The notes: a model not told the origin generated them from the letters alone. Shown: positions 24,457 to 34,214, counted from the stretch's first letter. The stretch: DNA of 44,646 bases from Sphingomonas glacialis (GCF_006439055.1 NZ_RCZC01000004.1:1-44646); one strand, 5' to 3'. Numbers and translations: made by a program.

Positions 24457-25128
24457 ATGGAATTGAATCCGCTGCCCGTCGATAGCCTCGTCGGAGCCTT
24501 CCTGCTCGCCTTTCCGGCACTTTTCTCCATCGTCAATCCGATCGGCGGCGCGCTGATCTTCGACGGGGTCATGGGTGGTCGGTCGATCGCCGAGCGACGG
24601 CGCCTCGCGAACAAGATCGCCTTCTATGCGCTGCTGGTCCTGCTCGTGTCGCTGTGGCTGGGCAGCTATGTGCTCAACTTCTTCGGCGTAAGCCTGGGCG
24701 CGTTGCGGATCGCCGGCGGACTCGTCGTCGCGGTGCGAGCCTGGGGCCTGCTGATGGAGCCGGAAGTACATGAGGACCGCAAGGCGAGCGCGGCCGAGCC
24801 CGCGCAGGACGCGGACGACGTCGCCTTCTTTCCACTGACGATGCCGCTCACGACGGGACCTGGGACGATCGCGGTTGCCATCGCTCTCGCTTCGCAGCGG
24901 CCCGCCAGCGGCCCCAGTACGATTGGATTTTTCGGCGGCGTCAGTGCGGCGGCGGCGTGCATCGCGCTTGCAATCTGGGTCTGTTACAGGTGGTCGGACC
25001 GTGTTCACGCCGTTCTTGGCAAGGGCGGTGCTCGCGTGATGTCAAGGCTGGTCGCCTTTCTTCTCCTGTGCGTCGGAGTCCAGATCATGGTGACCGGCGT
25101 CATCGGCGTCGCCCGGCTGATCAGATAG
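24457..25128 (+). CDS. MarC-family integral membrane protein
   Basis: ATG 24457 gives 223 residues. There are six hydrophobic segments, the first of which reads F-L-L-A-F-P-A-L-F-S-I-V-N-P-I-G-G, the MarC/UPF0056 signature (S-x-x-N-P-I/P-G). P-L-T-M-P-L-T-T-G-P-G-T-I is the repeated family motif in the middle. It is an inner-membrane protein of uncertain transport role. Residues between the third and fourth segments are acidic (A-E-P-A-Q-D-A-D-D). No operon partner is seen. Confidence 0.88.
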   Translation: MELNPLPVDSLVGAFLLAFPALFSIVNPIGGALIFDGVMGGRSIAERRRLANKIAFYALLVLLVSLWLGSYVLNFFGVSLGALRIAGGLVVAVRAWGLLMEPEVHEDRKASAAEPAQDADDVAFFPLTMPLTTGPGTIAVAIALASQRPASGPSTIGFFGGVSAAAACIALAIWVCYRWSDRVHAVLGKGGARVMSRLVAFLLLCVGVQIMVTGVIGVARLIR

Positions 25129-25169
25129 GCCGACCGTGAGCGCATCAGCCTGGCCGCCATGCGTTTCGG

Positions 25170-26150
25170 TCAGACCGCGACAGGCTTGCTCCCGGTCTCG
25201 GGCGCATGTCTTGGCAGCTTCCAGTTCGGTCGGACGAAGTGGCACGTGTATCCGTTCGGCCTTCGCTGCAGATAGTCTTGATGCTCCGGTTCGGCCTCCC
25301 AGAAGTCGCCTGCCCGGGAAAGCTCGGTGACGACTTTGCCGGGCCAAAGACCGGAGGCCTCGACGTCGGCGATGGTGTCTTCGGCCTCCACCTTCTGCGC
25401 GTCATCGGTGAAGAAGATGGCCGAACGGTAGCTCGCGCCGCGGTCGTTCCCCTGCCGATTGACCGTTGTCGGGTCGTGGATCTGAAAGAAGAGCTCGAGG
25501 AGGGTGCGGAAGTCCGTCCTGGCGGGATCGAAGACGATCTCGATAGCCTCGGCGTGGTTGCCATGGTTGCGATAGGTCGCGTTCGGCACTTCGCCACCCG
25601 AATAGCCGACACGGGTCGAGACGACGCCCGGCAGCCTCCGGATCAGGTCCTGCATGCCCCAGAAGCAGCCGCCGGCCAGCACGGCCCGCTGCGTCGCCGC
25701 AGGCGGTTCCTCGATCTGGTCGAGATAGGCGCCATAGCCCTGCGCGGCCATATCGGCGCGCGGCACGAAGCGCAGCGCGGCCGAGTTGATACAATAGCGC
25801 AGGCCGCCGCGATCGCGCGGGCCATCCCTGAAAACGTGGCCGAGATGGCTGTCGCCATGCGCAGAGCGCACCTCTGTGCGCGGGATGAGCATCGACCAGT
25901 CCCGCTTCGCCTTAAGGTATCCGGCGTCGATGGGCTTGGTGAAGCTCGGCCATCCGCAGCCGGACTCGTACTTATTGGTGCTGGCGAACAGCGGCTCGCC
26001 GGATACGATGTCGACATAGATGCCCGCCTGCTTGTTCTTCAGCAGTGGGCCAGTGCCGGGGCGCTCTGTCCCGTTCCTCTGAGTGACGCGGAACTGCTCT
26101 GGTGTCAGCGCGGCGACGGCTTCGTCGGTCTTGGAATAGCTGCTCATCAT
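25170..26150 (-). CDS. Bifunctional methionine sulfoxide reductase, MsrB-MsrA fusion
   Basis: ATG 26150 (or 26147) gives 326 residues; residues read upstream are not family-like. The MsrB half comes first: [24 protein letters not shown] and R-Y-C-I-N-S with the catalytic Cys. The MsrA half follows, with A-G-G-C-F-W-G-M-Q (catalytic Cys), [13 protein letters not shown] and D-Y-L-Q-R-R-P. It repairs both S and R forms of methionine sulfoxide. No signal peptide is seen with this start, so it is probably cytoplasmic. The B-then-A order is a known variant. Confidence 0.92.
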   Translation of the reverse strand: MMSSYSKTDEAVAALTPEQFRVTQRNGTERPGTGPLLKNKQAGIYVDIVSGEPLFASTNKYESGCGWPSFTKPIDAGYLKAKRDWSMLIPRTEVRSAHGDSHLGHVFRDGPRDRGGLRYCINSAALRFVPRADMAAQGYGAYLDQIEEPPAATQRAVLAGGCFWGMQDLIRRLPGVVSTRVGYSGGEVPNATYRNHGNHAEAIEIVFDPARTDFRTLLELFFQIHDPTTVNRQGNDRGASYRSAIFFTDDAQKVEAEDTIADVEASGLWPGKVVTELSRAGDFWEAEPEHQDYLQRRPNGYTCHFVRPNWKLPRHAPETGSKPVAV

Positions 26151-26365
26151 GGAGCCAATGTGGTGGGCCCGCCGGCCGCTGTCGAGGTACCCAGTGTTAG
26201 CCGCCGCGTGCCGCGGGGCGAGGCGAGCTGCTCGATGAGGTGGCACTCAGGCATTATCCAAATCGCGTTACCTGCGCGCCGCAAATCCTTAGCCTTCTTG
26301 AGCCGCGCGTCGTACCGGACGTCCTCGACGATCAGATTCCGCAATGGCCGCCCGAAACAGGACAT

Positions 26366-26700
26366 TTTGTCGAGATGAACAAATGTCTGACATTGGGATA
26401 TTGAGAACGACCTGCGAATGTCGCTTTGTGGGTCATTTGGGCATCGCCAGATATGTTCGTATTGGCGGTACGCTCAATGCTGGTCTCTGCCGCATCGGTT
26501 TGGATCTAAATCGACTTTCTTCACCAGCAGTCTCTCGGGCTCCAACGCGCGGGAACGCGACCGAGATCGATAGTGAACTGAACGAAGGCAATGCAGCCAT
26601 CATTGGACGAAAGTCACCTTTCCGTCAGGGATCACCTTCGGCTATCCAGACCCCTCGATGCAGGCGCTAAGCGCTGATTTATAACCGCTAAGTTCGAATC
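26366..26700. other. Gap with a dispersed repeat motif
   Basis: The stretch 26405-26437 (gaacgacctgcgaatgtcgc then tttgtgggtca) aligns with 31756-31789 (gaaacgacctgtgattgtcg ...). No gene is convincing here. Confidence 0.45.
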
Positions 26701-27816
26701 ATGCTGTTGGAGATCCTGCCAATGCTCATCACGTCGTTCACCTCACTCAGCGTCCCCGCGCCTGTGCCCTCGTCTATGACCTCTCGCACAGAGATCGTAT
26801 CCTTCACACCAGACGCGGTGTCCTGCGCCGACGGATCGGTACAGTCGACCGGTCTCGTCCGCCCTCTGTCGGTTGTATGGACGCGCTACGCCTCTTCCTC
26901 GGACGTTGCGCCTCCACCAACGTACGGGTTCTCGTTCGCAATCGATGCGCAAGGGCGCGTTCGCACAATCCGGCAGCATGTCAGATCGCTTTCGAACTAC
27001 TATTTCGACACGAGCGATCTCGCGCCCGCACTTGCTGTATCGCACTTCCCGGCTAGCGCGCCGCATGCCGCGTGCTCGGTCCGTTACAAAGCATCTTTCC
27101 GCCCGATTGAGACTGCCGCTATGTCGGACCTCTACGAGCTGGCCAGCCGACCAGAGGTTACGGGAACGCCAGCAGGGCTCTTTGAGCGGGTCCGTCCCGC
27201 AGATTCAACCTGCCCAACCCAGCCTGGTCAGTACCGCCGGCTGAATCTGCCAGCGTTCGAAAAGCTGCCGTCTATCGTTGGTGGTTCGGCTTGGGTGTTC
27301 TTCGCCTTCGACGTTGATACGAGCGGCAAGCCAAGTCGTGCTCGGGCTCTTGGTTCGTCTGGCGACACAGCCCTCGATACCGCAGGCCTCCATGCCTTGC
27401 TCGCGAACCGCTATGCACCGGGGCCAGGCTATCGCGGTTGCACCTACCACTTCTATCGAACCGATAATTCCAATCACGCAGCGCCGGAGCTTCCTTCAGA
27501 TGCACCGGCCGACATGAGCGACCAGCCCAGTTGTGCGGTCGATCCTAAATCGATTTCTGGCCTGCTGAATGGGAGCGCATATCCAAAACCGTTCTCCCGA
27601 CGCCATATCGAAGGTGTGGCCGTGGTCGGTTACGATACGGCGCCTTGGGGCGCAGTTGGAAACGTGAAGGTTCTGCTGTCGGAGCCGGACGAAACGTTCG
27701 GCAATGTCGCGCGCAACGCAATTTCGAACGCCCGCGTGACGGAGAATGACACAGGCCGCCGCGGCTGCATTCAGCGCATAAGGTTCAAGTTGCCGCCAAC
27801 GCGGATTGCCCGGTGA
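26701..27816 (+). CDS. Secreted protein with TonB C-terminal-like repeats
   Basis: The product is 371 residues with an N-terminal hydrophobic segment (M-L-L-E-I-L-P-M-L-I-T-S-F), likely a signal or anchor. One region reads F-A-F-D-V-D-T-S-G-K-P-S-R-A-R-A-L-G-S-S-G-D, then L-D-T-A-G-L-H-A-L. That is the beta-hairpin and D-x-A-A-L motif of TonB C-terminal domains. A second, weaker copy is at the C-terminus (V-A-V-V-G-Y-D-T-A, G-N-V-K-V-L-L-S). Several Cys are present. It lacks a Pro-rich linker typical of a working TonB, so it may be a TonB-domain protein without energy-transduction role. Confidence 0.55.
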   Translation: MLLEILPMLITSFTSLSVPAPVPSSMTSRTEIVSFTPDAVSCADGSVQSTGLVRPLSVVWTRYASSSDVAPPPTYGFSFAIDAQGRVRTIRQHVRSLSNYYFDTSDLAPALAVSHFPASAPHAACSVRYKASFRPIETAAMSDLYELASRPEVTGTPAGLFERVRPADSTCPTQPGQYRRLNLPAFEKLPSIVGGSAWVFFAFDVDTSGKPSRARALGSSGDTALDTAGLHALLANRYAPGPGYRGCTYHFYRTDNSNHAAPELPSDAPADMSDQPSCAVDPKSISGLLNGSAYPKPFSRRHIEGVAVVGYDTAPWGAVGNVKVLLSEPDETFGNVARNAISNARVTENDTGRRGCIQRIRFKLPPTRIAR

Positions 27817-27837
27817 TGTAATCCGGAAAGGTGCCCG

Positions 27838-29715
27838 TCACCGATAGCCGGCGGCCTGGAGTTCGAACAACTCGGCATAGCGGCCGCCGGCAGCGAGCAG
27901 ATCACCATGGGTCCCGGATGCCTCCACACTACCGTTGCTGAGGACAAGTATCCGATCTGCCATTCGCACGCTCGAGAAGCGGTGAGAGATCAGCACGGCC
28001 GAGCGTCCGGTGCTCAACTCACGGAACCGTTGGAACACCTCATACTCCGCTCTCGCATCGAGCGCCGCCGTGGGCTCGTCAAGAATCAATACCTGGGCGT
28101 CGCGCATGTAGGCGCGGGCGATCGCCATCTTCTGCCACTCGCCTCCCGACAGGTCGACGCCGCCCTGGAACCGCTTGCCGATCATCTGGTCATAGCCGTT
28201 CGGCAGGTTGGCAACCACACCGTCCGCGAGCGCGGCGGATGCCGCAGCCTCGATCCGCTCGCGATTGCCACGCGCTTCGATGCGGCCGACCGCGATGTTG
28301 TCGGCGGCGGGCAGATTATACCGTACGAAGTCCTGGAAGATCACGCCAATCGCGGCGCGCAAGCCGTCGATGTCGTAGTCGCGGAGGTCGCGTCCATCGA
28401 GCAGGACGCGGCCCTCTACAGGATCGTAGAGTCGCGAGAGCAGCTTCACGAGAGTGGTCTTGCCAGCCCCGTTCTCGCCGACCAAGGCCAGCACCTCTCC
28501 CGGAGCTAACGTGAACGACAGATGCCGCACCGCCCATCGTTCGGCACCTGCATAGCGGAATCCCACATCCTCGAAGACGAAGCCTTGCCGGACCGGATCC
28601 GGGAACGGCAGCGCTCCCGCGGGCGAGCGGATGCCCGGCTCCGTCCGGAAGAAGGAGAACAGGTCGTCGATGTACAATGCCTGCCCAGCGGTCGAGGAAA
28701 AGCCGGTGAGCAAGGCTTCCAGTAGCCCACGGAGCCGCAGGAACGAGGCGGCAAGGAAGGTGAGGTCGCCGATGGTGATTGACCCGGTCACCGCGCGCCA
28801 GGCGATGTAGGCGTAGGCGGCGTAATAGGCGATCGTGCCGAGTGCTGCAAAGCCGGAGCCCCAGACTGCTCGGCGCAGCGCCAACCGTCTGCTCGCGTCG
28901 TAGGTGTCGCGTGAGATGGTGTGGTACCGGTCGATCAGGAACGGGCTGAGGCCGAAGATCTTGACTTCCTTGGCTGTGTCCGCACTTGCGGCGACCTGCC
29001 GGACATAATCGAGTTCGCGTCGCTGCGGCGTGCGCACGTAGCTGAGCGCGTAACTTAGCGCGTTGAAGTGCGCCTCGCCGAGGAACGAGGGCACTAGGGC
29101 GATGGCCAGCAGGACGATTAGCCACGGCGCATAGACGACCAGGCCGGCGGCGAAGCTCAATACCGTGACGATGTCTTGTACCTGTCCGAACAGCTGCCCC
29201 ATTAGCGACATGCGCCCGCTCGCCTGCATGCGCGCGCGATCCATGCGGTCCTGGAAGGCCGCGTCTTCAAAGTCGGCGAGATCGAGGGTGGCGGCGTGCT
29301 CCATCAGCCGTACGCTCGCGTCGTTGCTAACACGGTCGGAGAGCAGCCCGTCGACCAGCGAGACGGCCCGGCCGAGGAGATCGGAGGCGACCGCGAGAGC
29401 GAACTCGACCAGTAGCAGCACCTCCAGCCGGCCGAGCAGACCGGAGCCGAGCCAACCCGCGAGACTGACCGGGCGAACCGCCAGGTGACTTAAGTGCACG
29501 ACCTCGTCGATGATGAGCTTGCCGACAAATAGCGTCGCCACCGGAAGCAACGCACGCACCAGCCGTATGGCGACGGTCGTGGCGGTGAGCTGCCAACTGC
29601 TGTCCCACACCATGGCGAGGAACGGTGGCAGGTTGCGTAGCGCGCCGAGCCGCTCGCGCCAGCTGGTGGGCCGGGGCGGAACACCCCCACGACCCTGTCT
29701 GACGCCGAGCGCCAT
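27838..29715 (-). CDS. ABC transporter, fused permease and ATPase (exporter type)
   Basis: The product is 625 residues: about 350 residues with six predicted membrane helices, then a nucleotide-binding domain. Walker A is G-E-N-G-A-G-K-T-T, signature L-S-G-G-E-W-Q-K, Walker B V-L-I-L-D-E-P-T-A-A-L-D, and the switch His is in L-I-S-H-R-F. A half-transporter of the MsbA/multidrug type that would act as a homodimer in the inner membrane. A possible role in peptide or lipid export cannot be told from sequence. It has no partner permease or membrane-fusion gene next to it. Confidence 0.9.
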   Translation of the reverse strand: MALGVRQGRGGVPPRPTSWRERLGALRNLPPFLAMVWDSSWQLTATTVAIRLVRALLPVATLFVGKLIIDEVVHLSHLAVRPVSLAGWLGSGLLGRLEVLLLVEFALAVASDLLGRAVSLVDGLLSDRVSNDASVRLMEHAATLDLADFEDAAFQDRMDRARMQASGRMSLMGQLFGQVQDIVTVLSFAAGLVVYAPWLIVLLAIALVPSFLGEAHFNALSYALSYVRTPQRRELDYVRQVAASADTAKEVKIFGLSPFLIDRYHTISRDTYDASRRLALRRAVWGSGFAALGTIAYYAAYAYIAWRAVTGSITIGDLTFLAASFLRLRGLLEALLTGFSSTAGQALYIDDLFSFFRTEPGIRSPAGALPFPDPVRQGFVFEDVGFRYAGAERWAVRHLSFTLAPGEVLALVGENGAGKTTLVKLLSRLYDPVEGRVLLDGRDLRDYDIDGLRAAIGVIFQDFVRYNLPAADNIAVGRIEARGNRERIEAAASAALADGVVANLPNGYDQMIGKRFQGGVDLSGGEWQKMAIARAYMRDAQVLILDEPTAALDARAEYEVFQRFRELSTGRSAVLISHRFSSVRMADRILVLSNGSVEASGTHGDLLAAGGRYAELFELQAAGYR

Positions 29716-29977
29716 TTAACCGTTCCGAGACGACATGCTGTCGGCCGCTTCGCACCGGGATCGGGAGGGGGATAAGGTCATCTGCATACCCACCCGATAC
29801 ACAATCGGTACCTACGTTGGCAGGGGTACTCGATGGTTCCCTCTCGATGCTGCGAGCAGTTCGATTCGGGCCGAACTGCGCCGGCGCCTGCTCGTCGAAG
29901 AGACCGACATGCGCGACTGATGAATAGGTGTCTGAAGTCGAGGGCCGGAAATGCAGCCGGGAGCGGCGGCTTATGGG

Positions 29978-31084
29978 TCAATTTGGGTCACCGCCACCAA
30001 CCGCGATAACTCCATCTCGATACGCTGGACGCGCCTTGACTGCGATTATGCCGTGATTGGCATCATAAAGCACGTCATAGGCGAAATAGGTGAGCAGGCC
30101 CGACCGAATCCGCACCCCTTCTACCCGCGGATCGGTGACAGAACTGAACCGAGACGCTTGCGCCCTGCGTCCGACGATGAAGCGGACCCCCAATGCCTCT
30201 GCGTTAGCGACATCACCAAAAGTTAGGCGCCCAGTCGTGCCCTCGGCCCAGCCGCGATCAGCGCTATGATTGACGAGTTCGACCCCTGGAGCCCCGCTGT
30301 CGATCAGTGTCGGCGCACAAATGGGTTTTCCAACATCGTGCTGCAAACATGCTCGCACTGCATCGTTCGCGCGCGTTCGATGCGGATCCACGAGCATTAG
30401 CGGTGTGAACCCGGCAACCTGTTCGTCGCTTGGGTTCAGGATCAAGCGCCCGCTATCCATTTCGCCGGGCCTTGGAAGTTCGATAATCCAGCGATGAGCG
30501 CCGATCTCTTGAAATGGATTGGGCAAGTCGGCGTTTGCCAAGCCAACACCGAGGATCGCGCGAAACCCTTCGCCTGCAAGGCCATTGCCTTGGATACCGA
30601 ACTTGCGTGGATCAACGTGGGAAGCAGGGCAATCCGGACGTGCAACGCTACATCCGATCTTACGAATGATCTGCCAACGGCCACCGTTCTGCAGCCCCCC
30701 AACGGATAACGCTGTTCGCACCACTGGTCCTTCAAGAGCGGTGCCGGCGCCGTAGCTATATCGCTGTACCGGTCCCACGGTCTTCGTCACCGCAGTGTCG
30801 ACAATGCCTGGAAGCACGCGCAACCCCACCGAGCCCGTATCGAGGCCGGCATCGATGGGGTGTCCATCGATTTCGATCGTCACCACGTATCGCCGCGTCC
30901 CATCGGACAGATCGACCTCGTGGATCGGAACCTGGACTGATGCCGATTGGGATTGGGCGGCCGAGTGAGACGCTGCAAGCAATCCGCTGAAGGCAAGGCA
31001 CCTCAAAATGACGCAGTTTTTTGTCGAACCATCCTGCGATCCTTGGAACGGGGCAGTCATCCATGTGCCAAATGGGTCAACCAC
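29978..31084 (-). CDS. Secreted pepsin/retropepsin-like aspartic protease
   Basis: GTG 31084 is used, sharing one base with the stop of the upstream EF-hand gene (TAGTG); ATG 31060 is the alternative. A signal-like stretch C-L-A-F-S-G-L-L-A-A-S-H-S-A-A-Q follows after a long n-region. The two catalytic motifs of bilobal aspartic proteases appear: G-L-D-T-G-S-V-G-L-R-V near residue 78 and L-I-D-S-G-A-P-G-V near residue 261. The size (368 residues) fits a two-lobed enzyme. Periplasmic or secreted; substrate unknown. Stop-start overlap suggests coupling to the EF-hand protein. Confidence 0.7.
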   Translation of the reverse strand: MVDPFGTWMTAPFQGSQDGSTKNCVILRCLAFSGLLAASHSAAQSQSASVQVPIHEVDLSDGTRRYVVTIEIDGHPIDAGLDTGSVGLRVLPGIVDTAVTKTVGPVQRYSYGAGTALEGPVVRTALSVGGLQNGGRWQIIRKIGCSVARPDCPASHVDPRKFGIQGNGLAGEGFRAILGVGLANADLPNPFQEIGAHRWIIELPRPGEMDSGRLILNPSDEQVAGFTPLMLVDPHRTRANDAVRACLQHDVGKPICAPTLIDSGAPGVELVNHSADRGWAEGTTGRLTFGDVANAEALGVRFIVGRRAQASRFSSVTDPRVEGVRIRSGLLTYFAYDVLYDANHGIIAVKARPAYRDGVIAVGGGDPN

Positions 31085-31566
31085 TACTCGTCTCTTTTTA
31101 GCCCACTCCCGCTACTATGGCGCGCTGTGGAACAAGCCGCACCGGGCTGGCAGGGCAGTGGCTTCCACGCTGAGATTTCGCGCTGAAGGGCAGCAAGCCA
31201 GCGCGCCATGTAGGCGCCGCGTTCCTGCGGAGTAAGGAGGCCGTTATGATCCGTGTCGCCCTTGTCAAAAATCATATTTGCACCAGCGACCGCTTCATCT
31301 GCCGATATTCGCCCGTCGTGATTGCCGTCAGCCCGATCGAACTCGGCATGTGCCATGCGATCGTTCGGCAGTTGCTCTGTGATCTGCGCTTTCGGCATGA
31401 TCATGGCCAAGGTGGCAGCGAGCATCTCGGCATAGGTCACAAAGCCGTCGTGGTTCACATCGAGGCGGTCATGCTGCGCCAGAGCCTTGGCTTCGTTCTG
31501 CACGCGCGTTTCACCGACCGGATCGGCAGCAGTGGTTGCGAGGAATGCTGCAAGGAAAATTACCAT
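31084..31566 (-). CDS. Secreted EF-hand calcium-binding protein
   Basis: The product is 160 residues with a short N-terminal hydrophobic signal (M-V-I-F-L-A-A-F-L-A-T-T-A-A). Three EF-hand loops are visible: D-V-N-H-D-G-F-V-T-Y-A-E, D-G-N-H-D-G-R-I-S-A-D-E and D-T-D-H-N-G-L-L-T-P-Q-E. Each has Asp or Asn at positions 1, 3 and 5 and Glu at 12. It likely binds Ca2+ in the periplasm. Its stop codon overlaps the start of the aspartic protease, so a calcium-linked proteolysis pair is possible (inference). Confidence 0.8.
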   Translation of the reverse strand: MVIFLAAFLATTAADPVGETRVQNEAKALAQHDRLDVNHDGFVTYAEMLAATLAMIMPKAQITEQLPNDRMAHAEFDRADGNHDGRISADEAVAGANMIFDKGDTDHNGLLTPQERGAYMARWLAALQREISAWKPLPCQPGAACSTARHSSGSGLKRDE

Positions 31567-31888
31567 TGAGCGAAAGTGCTTCTGGTCGAATGACGTGGGG
31601 GTGACGAATATCTGAATTCTATCCGCCTCATTGAATTACATGCGAGTTCGCAATTCTCCCGTCGCTCTCGACCGGGCAGCGCCGTGGGACGTCCAAGCTG
31701 TCGCGCCAGCACGGCCAATGCCGAAGGATGCATAAGCAGCTTATTTGAGGGGGAGGAAACGACCTGTGATTGTCGCTTGTTGGGTCCCGTCGGACTCGGT
31801 GCGGCCGGGTCGTCCGCATGCTGTCGACCGGCTCGCTTCGGTTAGGTTAGCGTTCGATTGCAGTTATTCCTCGAGGGGATTAGCGGTA

Positions 31889-32266
31889 ATGTTAACTGCC
31901 GCCCTCGGGGTCCCTATGCTGCTGCGTGCCGTCGTACTTGCGGGTATTCTCGCGACGCAACCCAGTCGTCTCGATTTTCAGGGGATGACCTCACCGGTCT
32001 ATCAGACCTTCGCCCATAGAGCAGACTCAGTTTGCCCTGGACGTAGTTTGAGACATCTACATCCCGCCGACCTCGACGGCATCGAGGAAAATTTTATGCC
32101 GTCTATCACGCGGCGTGAACGACAGCGGGTCGTTACTCTCAATCCGGGAGGCAAAGGCTGCACTGGAGGCGGAGCATCCTGTCCAGCCCAAAACACTTTG
32201 GCAGGAATCTCGAAAGCGGGGCTGCTAGACGCGTTCGTCAACTTCGCCTGCGCGTCTCCAATCTAG
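31889..32266 (+). CDS. Small secreted hypothetical protein (125 aa)
   Basis: ATG 31889 opens M-L-T-A-A-L-G-V-P-M-L-L-R-A-V-V-L-A-G-I-L-A, a hydrophobic signal or anchor. The longer reading from 31745 crosses a dispersed-repeat motif and is rejected. GAGGGG lies about 12 nt upstream. The C-terminal part has L-N-P-G-G-K-G-C-T-G-G-G-A-S-C and a final C-A-S-P-I, three Cys in all after the signal region. No family is recognised. Confidence 0.45.
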   Translation: MLTAALGVPMLLRAVVLAGILATQPSRLDFQGMTSPVYQTFAHRADSVCPGRSLRHLHPADLDGIEENFMPSITRRERQRVVTLNPGGKGCTGGGASCPAQNTLAGISKAGLLDAFVNFACASPI

Positions 32267-32357
32267 CCGAGCGAGTATCAAAGCAGCAGGCCCGGTCTCT
32301 ATCGCTGAGCGCCATTTAACGACCGCAATGACGTCCATCGAAACCGCAGTTTCGTTA

Positions 32358-32420
32358 GATGAACCAGCGGCCAGTTTCGGAACCGGCGAGTGGGCTCGTA
32401 GGGCCCGGATTGGGTCAAAG
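32358..32420. repeat. Dispersed intergenic repeat, copy 2
   Basis: It aligns with 21159-21223 over about 65 bases with a few mismatches and small gaps. It lies in the gap between the secreted hypothetical and the methyltransferase. Confidence 0.6.
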
Positions 32421-32470
32421 CCCTAAAGATTAAGTCGGTGGCAGCCGAGCCGGACAGCTAAGATAATCAA

Positions 32471-33097
32471 TTAAGCGCGGCCAATTACCGCTATGAGCGG
32501 GTCGCTTGCACTCCCATTAGCTAAGACCTCGAATGCAACCTTAGCAAAGCCGGCACGCTGCAGATAGAGCCGGACCAATGCCGCGTGCCCATTGGCATCG
32601 AGTGAGCGCCAGATTGCCACTGCTTTCGTCGGAAAGCAGCGGTTCGAGAAGCTGACCACGAAAGGCGCGCCCGCGACCATCACGCGGCGGACTTCGGCGA
32701 ACACCGCTACCGGCCGTTGCAGATATTGAGCACCGACGCAGCACAACGCAGCATCGAAGGTGTTGTCATCGAGCGGCAGCGTCGGGTTGCGGTTGAAGTC
32801 ATGTAGGAACCAGCGGCCCAAGCGTGTGTTGGCGGCGAGCTCGTCGGCGTTCATGCCGTGGCCGACGACTTCGGCATACTCGCGATCTTCGGGCAGATGG
32901 CTGATCCAGCTCGACATCAGATCGAGAACGCGGCCGCCGTCGGGGAGCGCGGCGCGGTAGAAGCCGGTCAGCGCTGCGATGGCGCCCGCATCGATGTGGG
33001 TGACCAGTCGCGCCGGCGCGTAGAAGGCGAGATCATCGCCCGCATCTTGCTTGTCGAACGCATCGGCCGGCAGCTCCGGGAGAAAGTCGTTGGTCAT
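32471..33097 (-). CDS. SAM-dependent methyltransferase-like protein
   Basis: ATG 33097 (M-T-N-D-F-L-P-E-L) gives 208 residues. Motifs fit class I methyltransferases: R-V-L-D-L-M-S-S-W at the SAM-binding motif I position (the usual G-x-G is replaced by M-S-S), F-D-A-A-L-C-C-V-G (motif IV-like) and V-M-V-A-G-A-P-F-V-V-S-F. Proteins of this type are annotated as methyltransferases of unknown substrate. It is cytoplasmic. The missing G-x-G weakens certainty about activity. Confidence 0.7.
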   Translation of the reverse strand: MTNDFLPELPADAFDKQDAGDDLAFYAPARLVTHIDAGAIAALTGFYRAALPDGGRVLDLMSSWISHLPEDREYAEVVGHGMNADELAANTRLGRWFLHDFNRNPTLPLDDNTFDAALCCVGAQYLQRPVAVFAEVRRVMVAGAPFVVSFSNRCFPTKAVAIWRSLDANGHAALVRLYLQRAGFAKVAFEVLANGSASDPLIAVIGRA

Positions 33098-33194
33098 GCG
33101 CTCGCGCTTAGCATTGATCACCCGCAGTCAGAAATGCGCGAAGACAAGAAAAGCCGTACTTGCTCGATCGTCAACACTCGGTCAGCCTACAGGA

Positions 33195-34019
33195 ATGATG
33201 TTATTCCGCGCTCTCGGGCTTGTACTGTGGCTGGCCGCAAGCCTGTCGAGTTCAGTGGAAAGCACGTCGGCGAAGCCGCGGGACCAAGTGGTCAGGCTTT
33301 CTGGCAACCGCGCCATCGCCATGCGCTGCGACGGCAGGGGCAAGTTCACCATTTTGCTCGAACCCGGAGACGGTGGTCGTCGTACGCACATGGCTGCTCT
33401 CTTCGCGGCGTTGTCGACCCGCTACCGCGTGTGCGAGTACGATCGGCGAAATGTCGGGAACAGCTCCGTGGCTTCCATACCCCGTAGAGCTTCCGATCTG
33501 ATGAGCGACGCATTCGACGCCCTTACCGCCGCAAACGAGAAAGGCCCGTTCATTCTGTTTGGCAGCTCGATGGGCGGCTTGCTGGTGCGGTCGTACGCAG
33601 CTTCGCATCGTGTCGCCGGGTACGTGACGAGCAACCAGCCCGGCACGTCGGCCGAGTGGGGTAGGTATGTACGTCGATTGGAGACACCCGCACAGCGGGG
33701 GGAGGATGATGCCTGGGCGTTTGGCGGCAACAACGAACATATCGACGTGAACGACGTGAGCCGCGCCATCGAGGTTGAAGGCCCGCCGGAGATCCCTCAC
33801 ATCATCATGATCTCGACGGAGCGCTACCAGTGCCCTGGAGCGGGCGCATGTGGGCCTCTTTACCCAGCCTATGTTGCTGCATCGCGCGCGGCGGCGGACG
33901 CGGGCGTGCGAGGGAGTCTCCGCATCATTGACGGAGATCATGATCTCTACGTCACAAATCTCGATGCTGTCGTCGCTGCGATCGATGAAGTCGCAAATAA
34001 TAGTTCGTCTCGACACTAG
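33195..34019 (+). CDS. Alpha/beta hydrolase with signal peptide
   Basis: ATG 33195 gives 274 residues with a signal peptide (L-F-R-A-L-G-L-V-L-W-L-A-A-S-L). The nucleophile elbow is F-G-S-S-M-G-G-L, with F-T-I-L-L-E-P-G-D-G-G before it at the oxyanion position. The catalytic His is probably in I-I-D-G-D-H-D. Likely an exported esterase or lipase; substrate unknown. Divergent from the methyltransferase, which starts about 97 bases upstream on the other strand. Confidence 0.8.
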   Translation: MMLFRALGLVLWLAASLSSSVESTSAKPRDQVVRLSGNRAIAMRCDGRGKFTILLEPGDGGRRTHMAALFAALSTRYRVCEYDRRNVGNSSVASIPRRASDLMSDAFDALTAANEKGPFILFGSSMGGLLVRSYAASHRVAGYVTSNQPGTSAEWGRYVRRLETPAQRGEDDAWAFGGNNEHIDVNDVSRAIEVEGPPEIPHIIMISTERYQCPGAGACGPLYPAYVAASRAAADAGVRGSLRIIDGDHDLYVTNLDAVVAAIDEVANNSSSRH

Positions 34020-34214
34020 GCCTCGGGTTCGATGAATTGACGGTTGAAAGCGGCCTGTCTGTCCACAGTGAGTTAGCCGTTCGACATTCACGTCGGACAC
34101 CTTGAAAGCGTTTTTAGCGGCGCGATGGACGAACGGCAGAAGCTTGTTGCCTTGATGGTCGCGCCAATCTCGCCTTGTGGGTCAACGTGAGGCAGCGTTG
34201 CAGATTAAGGCGTA

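Noticed and set aside
26147..26365. Minus-strand frame with V-E-D-V-R-Y-D and A-I-W-I-M-P-E, reminiscent of a dNMP-kinase fragment, overlapping the MsrB-MsrA start
   Set aside because: Too short, no P-loop, and the downstream half is low complexity. It could be a remnant, but the evidence is too thin for a feature.
25206..26378. 390-codon plus-strand frame opposite the Msr fusion
   Set aside because: Antisense shadow; the minus frame has both catalytic Cys motifs.
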